This document shows, one piece after another, positions 54,309 to 63,357 of a stretch of DNA of 64,000 nucleotides; positions within the stretch are counted from its first letter, which is position 1; the number at the start of each line of letters is the position of its first letter. Location of the stretch: positions 1-64,000 of the forward strand of contig CALRWV020000009.1 in NCBI GenBank assembly GCA_943371965.1. The letters are read 5' to 3'. The notes under the pieces were generated by a model, which was given only the letters and a program-made list of their open reading frames with translations, was not told the origin of the DNA and ran no database searches. The translations under genes were made by a program, and so were the position numbers. The stretch is from CALRWV02 sp943371965 (GTDB lineage: Bacteria > Bacteroidota > JABWAT01).

Positions 54309-55442
54309 TCAGATTAATTCCCTGATTTCCTGAATTTTGTTCAGTGGTGCATTTCCGTTAAAAGTGATGAGACATCCCTTTAAAATATCGTCATCCGGAT
54401 TCAATTCCACTGAATTGTTTTTGAATAAATAATCGATCAGGTTCAGAATGTTTTTTGCATACAGTTCGCTTGACTGATAAGCCAATTGACTAGGCAGGTT
54501 TGGTTCCCCCAAAATGATAACACCATTAGAGGTTACAGTTCTGCCGGTTTTGCTGCCAACCACATTTCCGCCAAATTCAACTGCCATATCAAGAATGACA
54601 GACCCCGGTTTCATGGATGCGATCATTTCTTCTGTAATTAAAACGGGAGCTTTTTTTCCTGGAATCAAAGCGGTTGTAATTACCGCATCTGCGTCTGAAA
54701 TATGGTTTTTAAGAACTGCCTGTTGATGTTTTATGAAATCAGCATCTGCTTCTTTTGCATATCCGTCTTTTGCAGAAAAATCTTCCAGCGAACCCAGATC
54801 AATAAACCTTCCACCCAGACTTTCCACTTCTTCCTTTGCGGCAAGTCTGATATCTGAAACTTCTACAATTGCCCCAAGCCTTTTTGCAGTTGCAATTGCC
54901 TGTAATCCGGCGACACCAGCACCCATTATTACAAATTTTGCAGGTTTGACTGTTCCAGCCGCTGTCATCATCATCGGAATTGCTTTTCCAAGTTCGTTTG
55001 CCACAAGAATTACGGCTTTGTAACCGGCTATATTGGTTTGAGAGCTCAATACATCCATACCCTGAGCTTTTGTAATCCTTGGAATCGAATCGACTGAAAT
55101 AACATTTATTTTTTTTTCTGCAGCAAATTTAACCGAATCAGGATTTGTCATCGGATAAAAGTAACTGACCAGAAGTGACCCCGGTTTCATCCATCCCAAC
55201 TCCTCATTTGTAGGTCTCTGAATTTTTAGAACAGTATCGGCTTCTTCGAAAATTTGTTTGTGTCCATTTATGATTTGGGCACCGGATTTTATAAACCACT
55301 CATCAGGAATGTGGCAACCTTCACCGGCACCCTTTTCAATCCCAACGGTTAAACCTTTCTTAACCATTTTCAGAACAATTTCAGGAACAATGGCAATACG
55401 TTTTTCAAACTCGATATTTTCTTTCGGAATCATAACTTGCAT
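54309..55442 (-). CDS. pntAA: transhydrogenase alpha1 (NAD-binding) subunit
   Basis: A 377-aa NAD(H)-binding subunit of the AlaDH/PNT family. The N-terminal KRIAIVPEIV and GAGEGCHIPDEWF motifs and the Rossmann dinucleotide loop GAGVAGLQAIATAKRLGA define it; DMAVEFGGNV is also typical. The ATG at 55442 follows GAGG at a normal distance; an earlier in-frame ATG lies four codons upstream. It is first in the pnt operon. The alpha1 subunit is peripheral on the cytosolic side and exchanges hydride with PntB. Confidence 0.93.
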   Translation of the reverse strand: MQVMIPKENIEFEKRIAIVPEIVLKMVKKGLTVGIEKGAGEGCHIPDEWFIKSGAQIINGHKQIFEEADTVLKIQRPTNEELGWMKPGSLLVSYFYPMTNPDSVKFAAEKKINVISVDSIPRITKAQGMDVLSSQTNIAGYKAVILVANELGKAIPMMMTAAGTVKPAKFVIMGAGVAGLQAIATAKRLGAIVEVSDIRLAAKEEVESLGGRFIDLGSLEDFSAKDGYAKEADADFIKHQQAVLKNHISDADAVITTALIPGKKAPVLITEEMIASMKPGSVILDMAVEFGGNVVGSKTGRTVTSNGVIILGEPNLPSQLAYQSSELYAKNILNLIDYLFKNNSVELNPDDDILKGCLITFNGNAPLNKIQEIRELI

Positions 55443-55708
55443 AGTAAGCCTCATTCATTTTTTACAAACATTGAGTATTTACTTTCAAGTGTGAATATAA
55501 GTTAATTTAAACTTTAGTATTGAAAGGATATTATTAATTATCAGTTAGTTAGATATTCATTAGTTCTTTAATCCAATCAAATTTCAACGCCGGCTCAATT
55601 TTTATTTTAAGAATTAAATTCCTGTTAAAATTACAATTAAATACCTTTTTATCTTTTTATAAATTACCTTTACAATGTTTAAAAATTATTAGCTTCAGGA
55701 GAAAAACC

Positions 55709-57094
55709 ATGACGACCAAAAACCAACTTCCTTCCCTGAATCCTGACCATTGCAAAGGCTGTCTCCGCTGTGTAACTGCTTGTAATCATGACTGCATTAC
55801 TGAAGGAGAATCCATTAATCCACTCACAGGACAAATTCCTGTCATGCTGAATCTTGATGATTGCACCGGTTGCGGTTTATGCATTGAAGCCTGTCCGGAA
55901 CCTTATGGATTGGAATCAGTTGAGCAAGGTGAGGAAACAGCAAAACCAGGTGAAGTAAAATCACCCAAATATGAAATCAACTTTTCAATAGGCGTTCACA
56001 ATAAAAAAATTCCGCTTGAACATATTGAACCTTTGGTTTTAAAGGGAACTTATGCCTCGGCAATAGGGGCCATTCTGGCAGGATGTCGTAATTTTTACGG
56101 ATACCCGATTACTCCGTCAACTGAAGGTGCAGAACTGATGGCAAAACTTCTTCCTGAAATGGATGGAATTTTTATTCAGGCAGTCAGTGAAGTTGCAGCT
56201 GTCAATATGCTGTATGGTTGTGGTGGAGCAGGAAAAAGATCTCTGACTTACACATCATCACCCGGTTTTAGTTTGATGCTGGAAGGTGTTTCTTATCTGA
56301 TTGGCGCAGAAGTTCCTGCCGTAATTGTGAATTTGATGAGAGGCGGTCCCGGTTTGGGAAATATCGCACCGGAACAGGCTGATATAAAATTGGCTTGTCG
56401 CGGATTGGGTCATGGTAATACTCAGGCGATTGTTCTTGCGCCATCAACACCTCAGGAAATGCTGGATATGACCATTCTTTCGTTTGACCTTGCATTCAAA
56501 TACAGAAACCCGGTCATCATTTTGGGTGACGGATTCCTTGGACAGATGACTGGAAAAATCACACTTCCCGATTATATGATTGAACCTGCCATTCCTGATT
56601 GGGCGGTTTACGGAGAAAAGAAATACAGACAAAACCTTATCACTTCAATCCAACTGAATGAAACTGATCTTGAACGCCATAACCATCACTTGAACAGAAA
56701 ATACAGATATATTACTGAAAATGAACAGCGGTTCGAAACGTTCATGACCGATGATGCCGATATCCTCTTTGTTGCCTGTAATTCACCATCGCAAATGACA
56801 AAAGGTGCTGTCAGGGAATTACGGAAACTGGGAATCAAAGCTGGACTTTTCAAACCGCTGACACTATGGCCTTTCCCAATAAAAGGACTGGTTCGCCTGT
56901 TAGACCATATCAAAACAATTGTTGTGGTTGAAGCTTCAAACGGACAATTGGAAGATGAACTCAGGTTGGCTCTCAGTCACGCAAACTTGAGGTACAACCC
57001 CAATATACTTCACGTCAGAAGATTTGGCGGAATTCTTCCGCAGTTGAACGACATTATGGAAATTGCATTTAAACTGGAAGAGGTGGAAGTATGA
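55709..57094 (+). CDS. 2-oxoacid:ferredoxin oxidoreductase, ferredoxin-alpha fusion (VorB-like)
   Basis: A 461-aa fusion. Residues 1-70 are a 2x[4Fe-4S] ferredoxin module (C15, C18, C21, C25 and C52, C55, C58, C62), i.e. the delta subunit, joined to the alpha subunit (about 95-461) with YGYPITPSTEG and LMRGGPGLGNI motifs. It works with the next gene to turn a 2-oxoacid (2-oxoisovalerate type or 2-oxoglutarate) into acyl-CoA plus reduced ferredoxin. The stop overlaps the next start (ATGA), so the subunits are made together. The VorB reading comes from the RGGPGLG context; substrate is not certain. Confidence 0.88.
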   Translation: MTTKNQLPSLNPDHCKGCLRCVTACNHDCITEGESINPLTGQIPVMLNLDDCTGCGLCIEACPEPYGLESVEQGEETAKPGEVKSPKYEINFSIGVHNKKIPLEHIEPLVLKGTYASAIGAILAGCRNFYGYPITPSTEGAELMAKLLPEMDGIFIQAVSEVAAVNMLYGCGGAGKRSLTYTSSPGFSLMLEGVSYLIGAEVPAVIVNLMRGGPGLGNIAPEQADIKLACRGLGHGNTQAIVLAPSTPQEMLDMTILSFDLAFKYRNPVIILGDGFLGQMTGKITLPDYMIEPAIPDWAVYGEKKYRQNLITSIQLNETDLERHNHHLNRKYRYITENEQRFETFMTDDADILFVACNSPSQMTKGAVRELRKLGIKAGLFKPLTLWPFPIKGLVRLLDHIKTIVVVEASNGQLEDELRLALSHANLRYNPNILHVRRFGGILPQLNDIMEIAFKLEEVEV

Positions 57095-58506
57095 AAACTT
57101 CATTTTACCCCGAATTCAAACGTCATGCCGGTGGAGAAGGACTGAAAGCAAAATCAACCCATTACTGTCCCGGTTGCGGACACGGATTGGCACAGAAATT
57201 TATTTCAGAAGCCATCACCAATCTCGGCATTCAGGACAGAACAATTATGATTTCTCCGGTTGGCTGCAGTGTTTTTCTATTTTATTATATGGATACCGGA
57301 AATTCACAGGCAGCTCATGGCCGTGCACCAGCAGTTGCAATCGGTCATAAAACAGCAAACCCGGAATCAATCGTTATCAGTTATCAGGGTGATGGAGATT
57401 TGGCTTCAATCGGTTTGGCGGAAATTATTCAGGCTGCACAGTTGGGTTTGCCGATTACCGTAATCTTTGCAAACAATGCCATTTACGGGATGACCGGCGG
57501 ACAGTTGGCTCCAACTTCATTGGATGGAATGATCACCACAACAACTCCGACCGGACGAAAAGAAATCAATGGACATCCGTTGAGAATGGCTGAAATGATT
57601 GCCCAGATTGATGGAGCCATTTATGTTGAACGTGTTGCTTTGTATGATTCAAAACAAAGAATGAAAGCAAAAAAAGCAATTGAAAAAGGAATCAGGTTGC
57701 AGGTTGAAAACAAAGGATTTTCCTTTATTGAAGTGTTGTCTGAATGCCCGACTCATCTGAAGAAAACTCCGGCTGAAGCTCAAACCTGGATAAAAGAAAT
57801 GATGGTGCCGCAGTATCCGCTCGGAGTAAAGAAAGACGCCATTCCTGAACATGATTTCCAATTTTCAAGACCTGACTTTTCTGCTGAACGGTTTGCATCA
57901 GTTTTACACGCTCCCAACAAACCTGCTGAAAAATATTCAGGCAAATTCCCATCTTCTATTGATCATGAAGATGTTGGAATCAAATTTGCCGGGTCAGGCG
58001 GAGATGGGGCACAAACAGCAGCATTGCTTCTGACGAAAGCAGCAATAAATGAGGGATTTGATTCAACCCACATACCAAGTTACGGACCGGAATCACGCGG
58101 CGGAACTTCCTATGCTGATGTCCATATTGCACAGACTGAAGTTCTTTCTCCATTGGTTTCTGAACCTCATATTCTGGTTGTTTTCAATTCACCAAGCATG
58201 ATCAAATTTGCACCGACAATCAGAAAAGGTGGTTTGATTATTTATGACAGTTCCCTAATTCATGATATTCCATCAATTGATTCATCAGTCAGAACAATCG
58301 GCGTTCCATTTTCTGAAATTGCGCAGACAGTTGGAAACAGGATGGTGAAAAATATTGTTGCGTTGGGTGCACTTCAGGCATCGGTAAATTTATTTTCTAC
58401 CGAGACTTTTATGTCAATCATCAAAGAAATGCTGAAATCGAAAAAGGAACTGATTTCCATGAATGAAGAAGCGTTCCTGTTAGGCAAACAATCGGCAATG
58501 AGGTGA
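57091..58506 (+). CDS. 2-oxoacid:ferredoxin oxidoreductase, beta-gamma fusion
   Basis: A 471-aa fusion of the TPP-binding beta subunit (about 1-260) and the gamma subunit (about 285-471). TPP motifs: HYCPGCGHGLA, GDGDLASIGLAEI and NNAIYGMTGGQ. The gamma domain opens KFAGSGGDGAQTAALLL and contains PSYGPESRGGTSYADV. With the ferredoxin-alpha partner upstream this gives the complete four-domain complex in two proteins. It is the end of the two-gene operon; a weak imperfect hairpin lies around 58524-58556. Confidence 0.9.
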   Translation: MKTSFYPEFKRHAGGEGLKAKSTHYCPGCGHGLAQKFISEAITNLGIQDRTIMISPVGCSVFLFYYMDTGNSQAAHGRAPAVAIGHKTANPESIVISYQGDGDLASIGLAEIIQAAQLGLPITVIFANNAIYGMTGGQLAPTSLDGMITTTTPTGRKEINGHPLRMAEMIAQIDGAIYVERVALYDSKQRMKAKKAIEKGIRLQVENKGFSFIEVLSECPTHLKKTPAEAQTWIKEMMVPQYPLGVKKDAIPEHDFQFSRPDFSAERFASVLHAPNKPAEKYSGKFPSSIDHEDVGIKFAGSGGDGAQTAALLLTKAAINEGFDSTHIPSYGPESRGGTSYADVHIAQTEVLSPLVSEPHILVVFNSPSMIKFAPTIRKGGLIIYDSSLIHDIPSIDSSVRTIGVPFSEIAQTVGNRMVKNIVALGALQASVNLFSTETFMSIIKEMLKSKKELISMNEEAFLLGKQSAMR

Positions 58507-58523
58507 GGAAAAGCCGGGAAGGG

Positions 58524-58556
58524 AAAAGAAAACAGTTGAATTAATTGTTTCTTTTG
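58524..58556 (+). terminator. weak imperfect hairpin after the 2-oxoacid oxidoreductase operon
   Basis: AAAAGAAAACA pairs imperfectly with TGTTTCTTTT across an A+T-rich loop, with T-rich sequence on the right. It sits between convergent genes and is plausible as a terminator, but not strong. Confidence 0.4.
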
Positions 58557-58579
58557 TGAAGCACATTCAATCTGTTTCT

Positions 58580-60757
58580 TTACTTTACAAAAGTCATTTT
58601 TTTAATTTCGGAATAATTTCCAATTTTCAATTGATAAATATACATACCGCTTGGTAATTCAGATGAGTTAAATTCAACTTGGTGATATCCTGATGTTTGA
58701 AAAGATTTTACCAGTGTTTTAATTTCTCGACCCAGAAAATCAAATACTATTATTTCTGCAAAACCACTTGTTTTAAGATTATAAGAAATTGTTGTTGAAG
58801 GATTAAATGGATTGGGGTAGTTTTGATTTAATGAGAAATTATTGGATTTTATCACTGTTTTTGATTTATCTAATTCATTTAAAATAATTCCTCCTTCACT
58901 AAAAAGAAACAATCCCTGACCATGTGTACCAATCCATTTATTGTTGTTTTTATCAACAGCAATTGATGTAATGAAACCAAGATCACCACGATTATGAAAA
59001 GTCCAATTTTCTCCGTCTATTTTTGTAAGACCAGCTGAAGAAGTCCCAATCCATTTGGTCTCTTTATTATCTATTAAAATAGTTGTAATATAATTAGAAG
59101 TTAAAATTGAATTGTCAGTATTAAAAACATCCCACTTAGCATTCCCATCATATCTTACTAGTCCTGCATTTTTCGAACCAATCCATACAACTCCAGAATT
59201 ATCTACATCCAATGAAGAAATATAATTATCAGTTAATCCTGAATTAGATGTATTATAAATTGTCCATAAGGTATCATTGAATTTTGCAACTCCTGCAGCA
59301 TAAGTACCAATCCATTTATTATTGTCATTATCAATTGTAACTATTATCCCGTTATTTGCTGGAATACCAGAATTTGATGTATTGTAATTTGTCCAACTAA
59401 TATCATCAAATTTGTAAAGACCATTGTATCTAGTTCCGAACCATTTATTTCCAACTTTATCAATTGCAATCGAAGTAACACCTCCGGTAACTAAAATCCC
59501 AGAATTCAAATTATTATATATTTCCCAAACGGTGCCATCAAATTTAATGATTCCAAAAATCTCATCCATTCCAATCCAATAATTTCCATTACTATCAATT
59601 GCAAGAGAAGTGATATTTGAGTAAGGTAAACCAGAATTCAATACATTAAAATTTTTCCAATTTGTTCCGTCAAATTTTGTAAAACCACTAAATTCAATAC
59701 TAAACAAACAAGTTCCATCGTTCTGTAAACTAATATTGGAGATACTTCCATCTGTTAATCCCAATTCAGAAATGTTGTATCTTTCCCAATTGGTATCATC
59801 ATATTTAATCAATCCATTATGCGTACCAATCCATTTAACATCATTTTTGTCAATGAATAAGCAATCAAAAATACCTGAGGGTAGAATCGTATTTTTATAG
59901 TTATAAACAGTCCAATTAACTCCATCAAATTTCACAAGCCCACTGTCTGAAAGCATCCATATTGTATCACTATCATCAATAGTTATTTTACTAATCATGT
60001 TTGTAGGAATTCCTGAATTTTTAGTGTTAAAATGTGTCCATTTAATTCCATCAAACTTTATCAACCCTTCTCCGTATGTTCCAATCCATTTATTTCCAAA
60101 ATTATCTATAGTAACCGTATGTATATATGATTTTATTGCATTTTCTGGATTAGTTTGATTATAAACTGTCCAACCTTTGTCATCAAACATAATTAAACCA
60201 TAATCACTGGTACCTATCCATTTATTGTCATTTTTATCAATTTCAAGAGATGTAAAAAATGTATTAATGTTACTTATGGAAGGAAATGGACTATAAACTG
60301 TCCAATTTATTCCATCGTATTTTGTTAAATTACCACCATAATTTAGTCCATTAGTTATCCATTTAAAACCATTTGAATCAATTGATATTGAATGAATATC
60401 AAGCCCAGGAGAGAGACCAGAATTTTTATAATTATAAACTGACCAGATTGTATCATTATACATTCCGAGTCCATAAGAATTATAGGTACCAATCCATTTA
60501 ATTCCATTCTTATCAACATTAATGGATGAAATACTATTAGATGGTAATCCTGAGTTTACATGGTTGTAATTGATAATTTTGTTCGTTAATGTATTAAATC
60601 TAACAACACCACCAGTTGTTCCAATCCAAAGAGAAACTCCCTCTTGTGCGATACATTGAATATTATTACAGTTTGTATAATTCTTCCATTGAGAATCTTG
60701 ACCAAACAATAAAAGAGATATAAATAAAAATGAAACTGAAAGGTTTGATTTTTTCAT
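58580..60757 (-). CDS. T9SS-exported two-component-regulator-type propeller protein
   Basis: A 725-aa secreted protein with a signal peptide (1-20). About 13-14 short propeller repeats (e.g. KWIGTYNSYGL, KWIGTSDYGLIMFDD, KWIGTHNGLIKYDD), each with a WxGT core, D/N turn and a YN-x-NSG-like segment, probably form two 7-bladed beta-propellers of the Reg_prop type. A T9SS sorting domain (NYPNPFNPSTTI to KKMTFVK) ends it. No kinase or enzymatic domain. By eye it is more A+T-rich than neighbours, and it lies directly downstream of an integron-like integrase, so recent acquisition is possible. Confidence 0.87.
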   Translation of the reverse strand: MKKSNLSVSFLFISLLLFGQDSQWKNYTNCNNIQCIAQEGVSLWIGTTGGVVRFNTLTNKIINYNHVNSGLPSNSISSINVDKNGIKWIGTYNSYGLGMYNDTIWSVYNYKNSGLSPGLDIHSISIDSNGFKWITNGLNYGGNLTKYDGINWTVYSPFPSISNINTFFTSLEIDKNDNKWIGTSDYGLIMFDDKGWTVYNQTNPENAIKSYIHTVTIDNFGNKWIGTYGEGLIKFDGIKWTHFNTKNSGIPTNMISKITIDDSDTIWMLSDSGLVKFDGVNWTVYNYKNTILPSGIFDCLFIDKNDVKWIGTHNGLIKYDDTNWERYNISELGLTDGSISNISLQNDGTCLFSIEFSGFTKFDGTNWKNFNVLNSGLPYSNITSLAIDSNGNYWIGMDEIFGIIKFDGTVWEIYNNLNSGILVTGGVTSIAIDKVGNKWFGTRYNGLYKFDDISWTNYNTSNSGIPANNGIIVTIDNDNNKWIGTYAAGVAKFNDTLWTIYNTSNSGLTDNYISSLDVDNSGVVWIGSKNAGLVRYDGNAKWDVFNTDNSILTSNYITTILIDNKETKWIGTSSAGLTKIDGENWTFHNRGDLGFITSIAVDKNNNKWIGTHGQGLFLFSEGGIILNELDKSKTVIKSNNFSLNQNYPNPFNPSTTISYNLKTSGFAEIIVFDFLGREIKTLVKSFQTSGYHQVEFNSSELPSGMYIYQLKIGNYSEIKKMTFVK

Positions 60758-60872
60758 ATTAAATTTCTCGGATAATTGTAGTAAACAAAAAAAAACATTG
60801 TTATTTTATCGACTGCATTTTTTTACAATGTAAATGAATCAATTAAATAAATGAAATTAATAAAGTTATTCA

Positions 60873-61778
60873 TTATTCCAGATAAACCATCGTATTTCTG
60901 ATATCTTTATGTCCAAGAAATTTCTGGACTTCCTGAACAGAAAATCCTTCCTTCAATTTATTGGTGGCATAAGTATGACGGAAAGAATGACAGTTCAACG
61001 GTTTTTCAATTCCTGATTCACGTAACGCAGATTTAAGGGCTCGTTGAATTACAGTTTCAGTCAGGTGGTGACGGCGTTCAAATCCTGATTTCGGATCCTT
61101 CACTCTTCTTGATGCAGGAAAAACATACTGCCAGTTCCATTCATTTTCAGCAGTCGGATTTTTGAGCAGAATATTGAATGGAAGATAAACTTTCCCGAAT
61201 CCTTCTTTGGTATCTGAGTCAAACAAATCACGGACTTTTGATAAATGCGATTTCAATTGATCAACCAGAATATCAGGCAGAACCGGAGTTCTGACAATAA
61301 AGCCTTTCTGGTCGCGGACAGTAATTTTCTTCTCGTTAAAATCAATATCTCTGATTCTGAGAGTCAAACACTCAAGTAATTTAGTTCCGGTATGAAGCAG
61401 AAGTCCGGCAATCAATTTTTGTGTTGGGTTGAATTTTTCAAAAACAAGCTGCAATTCACCATCAGAAAAAGTCACTGGTTTCTGGCGGTCAGTTTTTGCC
61501 AGTTCGATTTTCCCGAATGGTTTTTTCAGAATCTCGGTATATAAAAACTTGATGGCACTTAATGCCTGATTCCGTGTTGCGGGTGAAGCTTTTTCCTCGG
61601 AATACAAATGGAAAAGAAATTCCCTGATATCTTCTCCTTTAAACATATCCGGATATTTGGTGTAATGAAAAGACTGAAAACGGTCAATCCAGTTGACATA
61701 AGCCTCAACAGTTCTGTCGCTCTTGCCGCGAAGACGCAAACTGTTTTTTACCGATCTGGCTATATCGTTTTGCTGCAT
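60873..61778 (-). CDS. integron-integrase-like tyrosine recombinase, probably inactive
   Basis: A 301-aa tyrosine recombinase with a SAM-like N-terminal core-binding domain and a catalytic domain. The IntI-specific region is present: a long insertion around GFGKVYLPFNIL, EWNWQYVFPASR and DPKSGFERRHH. Catalytic residues: K159-area lysine, H264-x-x-R267 (HSFRH), H290 (LGHKD) and nucleophile Y299 are kept, but the first catalytic Arg (TGxRxxE) is Lys133 (TGTKLLE), one base from an Arg codon. The protein ends two residues after Tyr299, losing the usual C-terminal helix. It is therefore probably a decayed or impaired integrase. I found no convincing attC array next to it. Confidence 0.82.
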   Translation of the reverse strand: MQQNDIARSVKNSLRLRGKSDRTVEAYVNWIDRFQSFHYTKYPDMFKGEDIREFLFHLYSEEKASPATRNQALSAIKFLYTEILKKPFGKIELAKTDRQKPVTFSDGELQLVFEKFNPTQKLIAGLLLHTGTKLLECLTLRIRDIDFNEKKITVRDQKGFIVRTPVLPDILVDQLKSHLSKVRDLFDSDTKEGFGKVYLPFNILLKNPTAENEWNWQYVFPASRRVKDPKSGFERRHHLTETVIQRALKSALRESGIEKPLNCHSFRHTYATNKLKEGFSVQEVQKFLGHKDIRNTMVYLE

Positions 61779-61878
61779 AAGGTTTTGTGATTTTTATGCA
61801 ATATAGAAAAAGCGAATCAATTATTCTTCAATGGAGAATGAAGTTGGGATAAAAAATTATGGAAGGCATTAAAACAGA

Positions 61879-61920
61879 AAATCCTTCTGCAAAATTATTT
61901 GATTATTTGCAGAAGGATTT
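61879..61920. terminator. hairpin terminator
   Basis: A perfect 15-bp stem (61879-61893 with 61906-61920) with a 12-nt loop, immediately after the beta-barrel gene on the minus strand and upstream of the integrase gene. Confidence 0.8.
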
Positions 61921-61940
61921 CAAAAATTCGATCCGTTAAC

Positions 61941-62642
61941 TTAAAACTTGAATGCAACTCCGATATGCCAGGTATTCATAGAAGTTTCTGATTTGGTAGC
62001 TTTGATTTCCCATTTCTCAGCAGTTGAATTGTAAAAAATATCATCAGCAGATTGCAGATACTCAGCTTTTCCGCCCTTTAGATATCTTCCTTTTAAATCA
62101 ATCCAAATTGAAAAGTCTTTTCCCTGATATTCGCTTTCGTAAACTTTTGCCATTAAACCGGCTCCATAACCAATCGAATAAGTAAAATCGGACTGATTTG
62201 TTGTTGATGCCAACACATCACTTTGATTGCCTGTGCCGTTTTGTGATTTTGATTCTGTGGATGTGCTGAAAAAATTCCCACCGAGTAAACCTTCAACATA
62301 AGGAATCACAAATTCATTTGGAAATTGCAGTCTTCCAAGCAAATGAAACTGAAGCAAACTGTGAGTAACGGTAACATCTGTATTGATACCTTTTTGCGTT
62401 GTACTTAATGCTTTTTCAAAATTTTGACTTCCTCTTGAAAGATAGGCAATGTTTCCGCCAAGCATCAGAGCATAAAGATTATAACCTCCATCAATAGAAA
62501 TCCCGTAAATATTCTTGTCACTTATTCCTTCAAACTCATATTGAGGATTGGCGATTGTCAAATTGGCTCCAACTGTAAATTGGGCAAAGGAAGAAAGCGA
62601 AAATAAAAATACAGACGCTGATATTAAAAGTAATTTTTTCAT
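61941..62642 (-). CDS. outer-membrane beta-barrel protein, unknown function
   Basis: A 233-aa exported protein with a signal peptide (1-20, ending SFAQ) and alternating beta strands. It ends in AFKF with a terminal Phe, the outer-membrane insertion signal. Motifs such as TVGANLTIANPQYEFEG and YSIGYGAGLMAKVYE look like a porin/OmpW-like eight-strand barrel. Family not identified; the last strand WHIGVAFKF is typical. It is followed by a strong terminator and preceded by about 165 bp without a gene. Confidence 0.75.
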   Translation of the reverse strand: MKKLLLISASVFLFSLSSFAQFTVGANLTIANPQYEFEGISDKNIYGISIDGGYNLYALMLGGNIAYLSRGSQNFEKALSTTQKGINTDVTVTHSLLQFHLLGRLQFPNEFVIPYVEGLLGGNFFSTSTESKSQNGTGNQSDVLASTTNQSDFTYSIGYGAGLMAKVYESEYQGKDFSIWIDLKGRYLKGGKAEYLQSADDIFYNSTAEKWEIKATKSETSMNTWHIGVAFKF

Positions 62643-62808
62643 TGATTTTCCTGTAAAAGTTTTACAAAAGTAATTTGTTTTGTTGAATTTTTAAAATAAA
62701 GATTCCATGAATTTATTTTAGGTGGTATTTTTTCAGATAATATTATTGTTTCCGAGAGTGGATTGCGGCAATTCAATTGATTTTTGAAGATAATCAGGAT
62801 CAGCGATT

Positions 62809-63294
62809 TTATTCCATGAATTTTGACCTGATATTTTCCATCCTTTTTCTATTGACGCCCAAATCTCCAGAGCCCAACCGTGAAGCTGACTTAAAATGAA
62901 TCACTTTTGTGGAATCATCAAAATAAAACTGAATATCATCCTTAAAGCGCATTATTAAAGTTGTAAATTCAACATGGATATAATCTGAATCATTTTTTAT
63001 TATTTCCGAACCAGCCGAATTCATAATGACAGAGAGTAATTTTTCTTTGGCTTTTTCTTTTGATCCGGAATATGAAAATGGTTGAATAAAATGTTCTATA
63101 TCAGATAGATCTGACTGTGAACACACACAGTTTGGTGTTGAAGGACAAGGAGCCAATTTACCATCATTTACTCCCAAATTATCAGGTCTGGTTCCTGAGC
63201 AGCCTGAACTGAAAATCAGTATTGAATAAATAAAAATTGAACTTATAATATTTTTTAGTTTTGAAGAATACGCAGAATTTTTAAAAGCGAACAT
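62809..63294 (-). CDS. DUF1499 domain lipoprotein
   Basis: A 161-aa exported lipoprotein. A hydrophobic leader ends near FSSGC (lipobox, about residues 28-32), then the DUF1499 domain follows with the hallmark PCPSTPNCVCSQ and a final FKSASRLGSGDLGVNRKR. DUF1499 proteins are periplasmic or surface lipoproteins of unknown role. It lies between the beta-barrel gene and the PhzF gene on the same strand. Confidence 0.85.
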   Translation of the reverse strand: MFAFKNSAYSSKLKNIISSIFIYSILIFSSGCSGTRPDNLGVNDGKLAPCPSTPNCVCSQSDLSDIEHFIQPFSYSGSKEKAKEKLLSVIMNSAGSEIIKNDSDYIHVEFTTLIMRFKDDIQFYFDDSTKVIHFKSASRLGSGDLGVNRKRMENIRSKFME

Positions 63295-63357
63295 TTGGCA
63301 CCAGACTTTGGTTAAGTTGATAACTTTTTTCGTTACCTGAATAAAACGAATTTTATG

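Noticed and set aside
55455..55708. Small RNA or riboswitch upstream of the 2-oxoacid oxidoreductase genes
   Set aside because: The sequence is A+T-rich with no stable stems or known riboswitch motif; probably just two divergent promoters.
60797..60840. Inverted ACATTGT/ACAATGT near the integrase as an attC site
   Set aside because: It lacks the RYYYAAC/GTTRRRY core pair and the bulged internal stems of attC; it is only a short A+T-rich inverted repeat.
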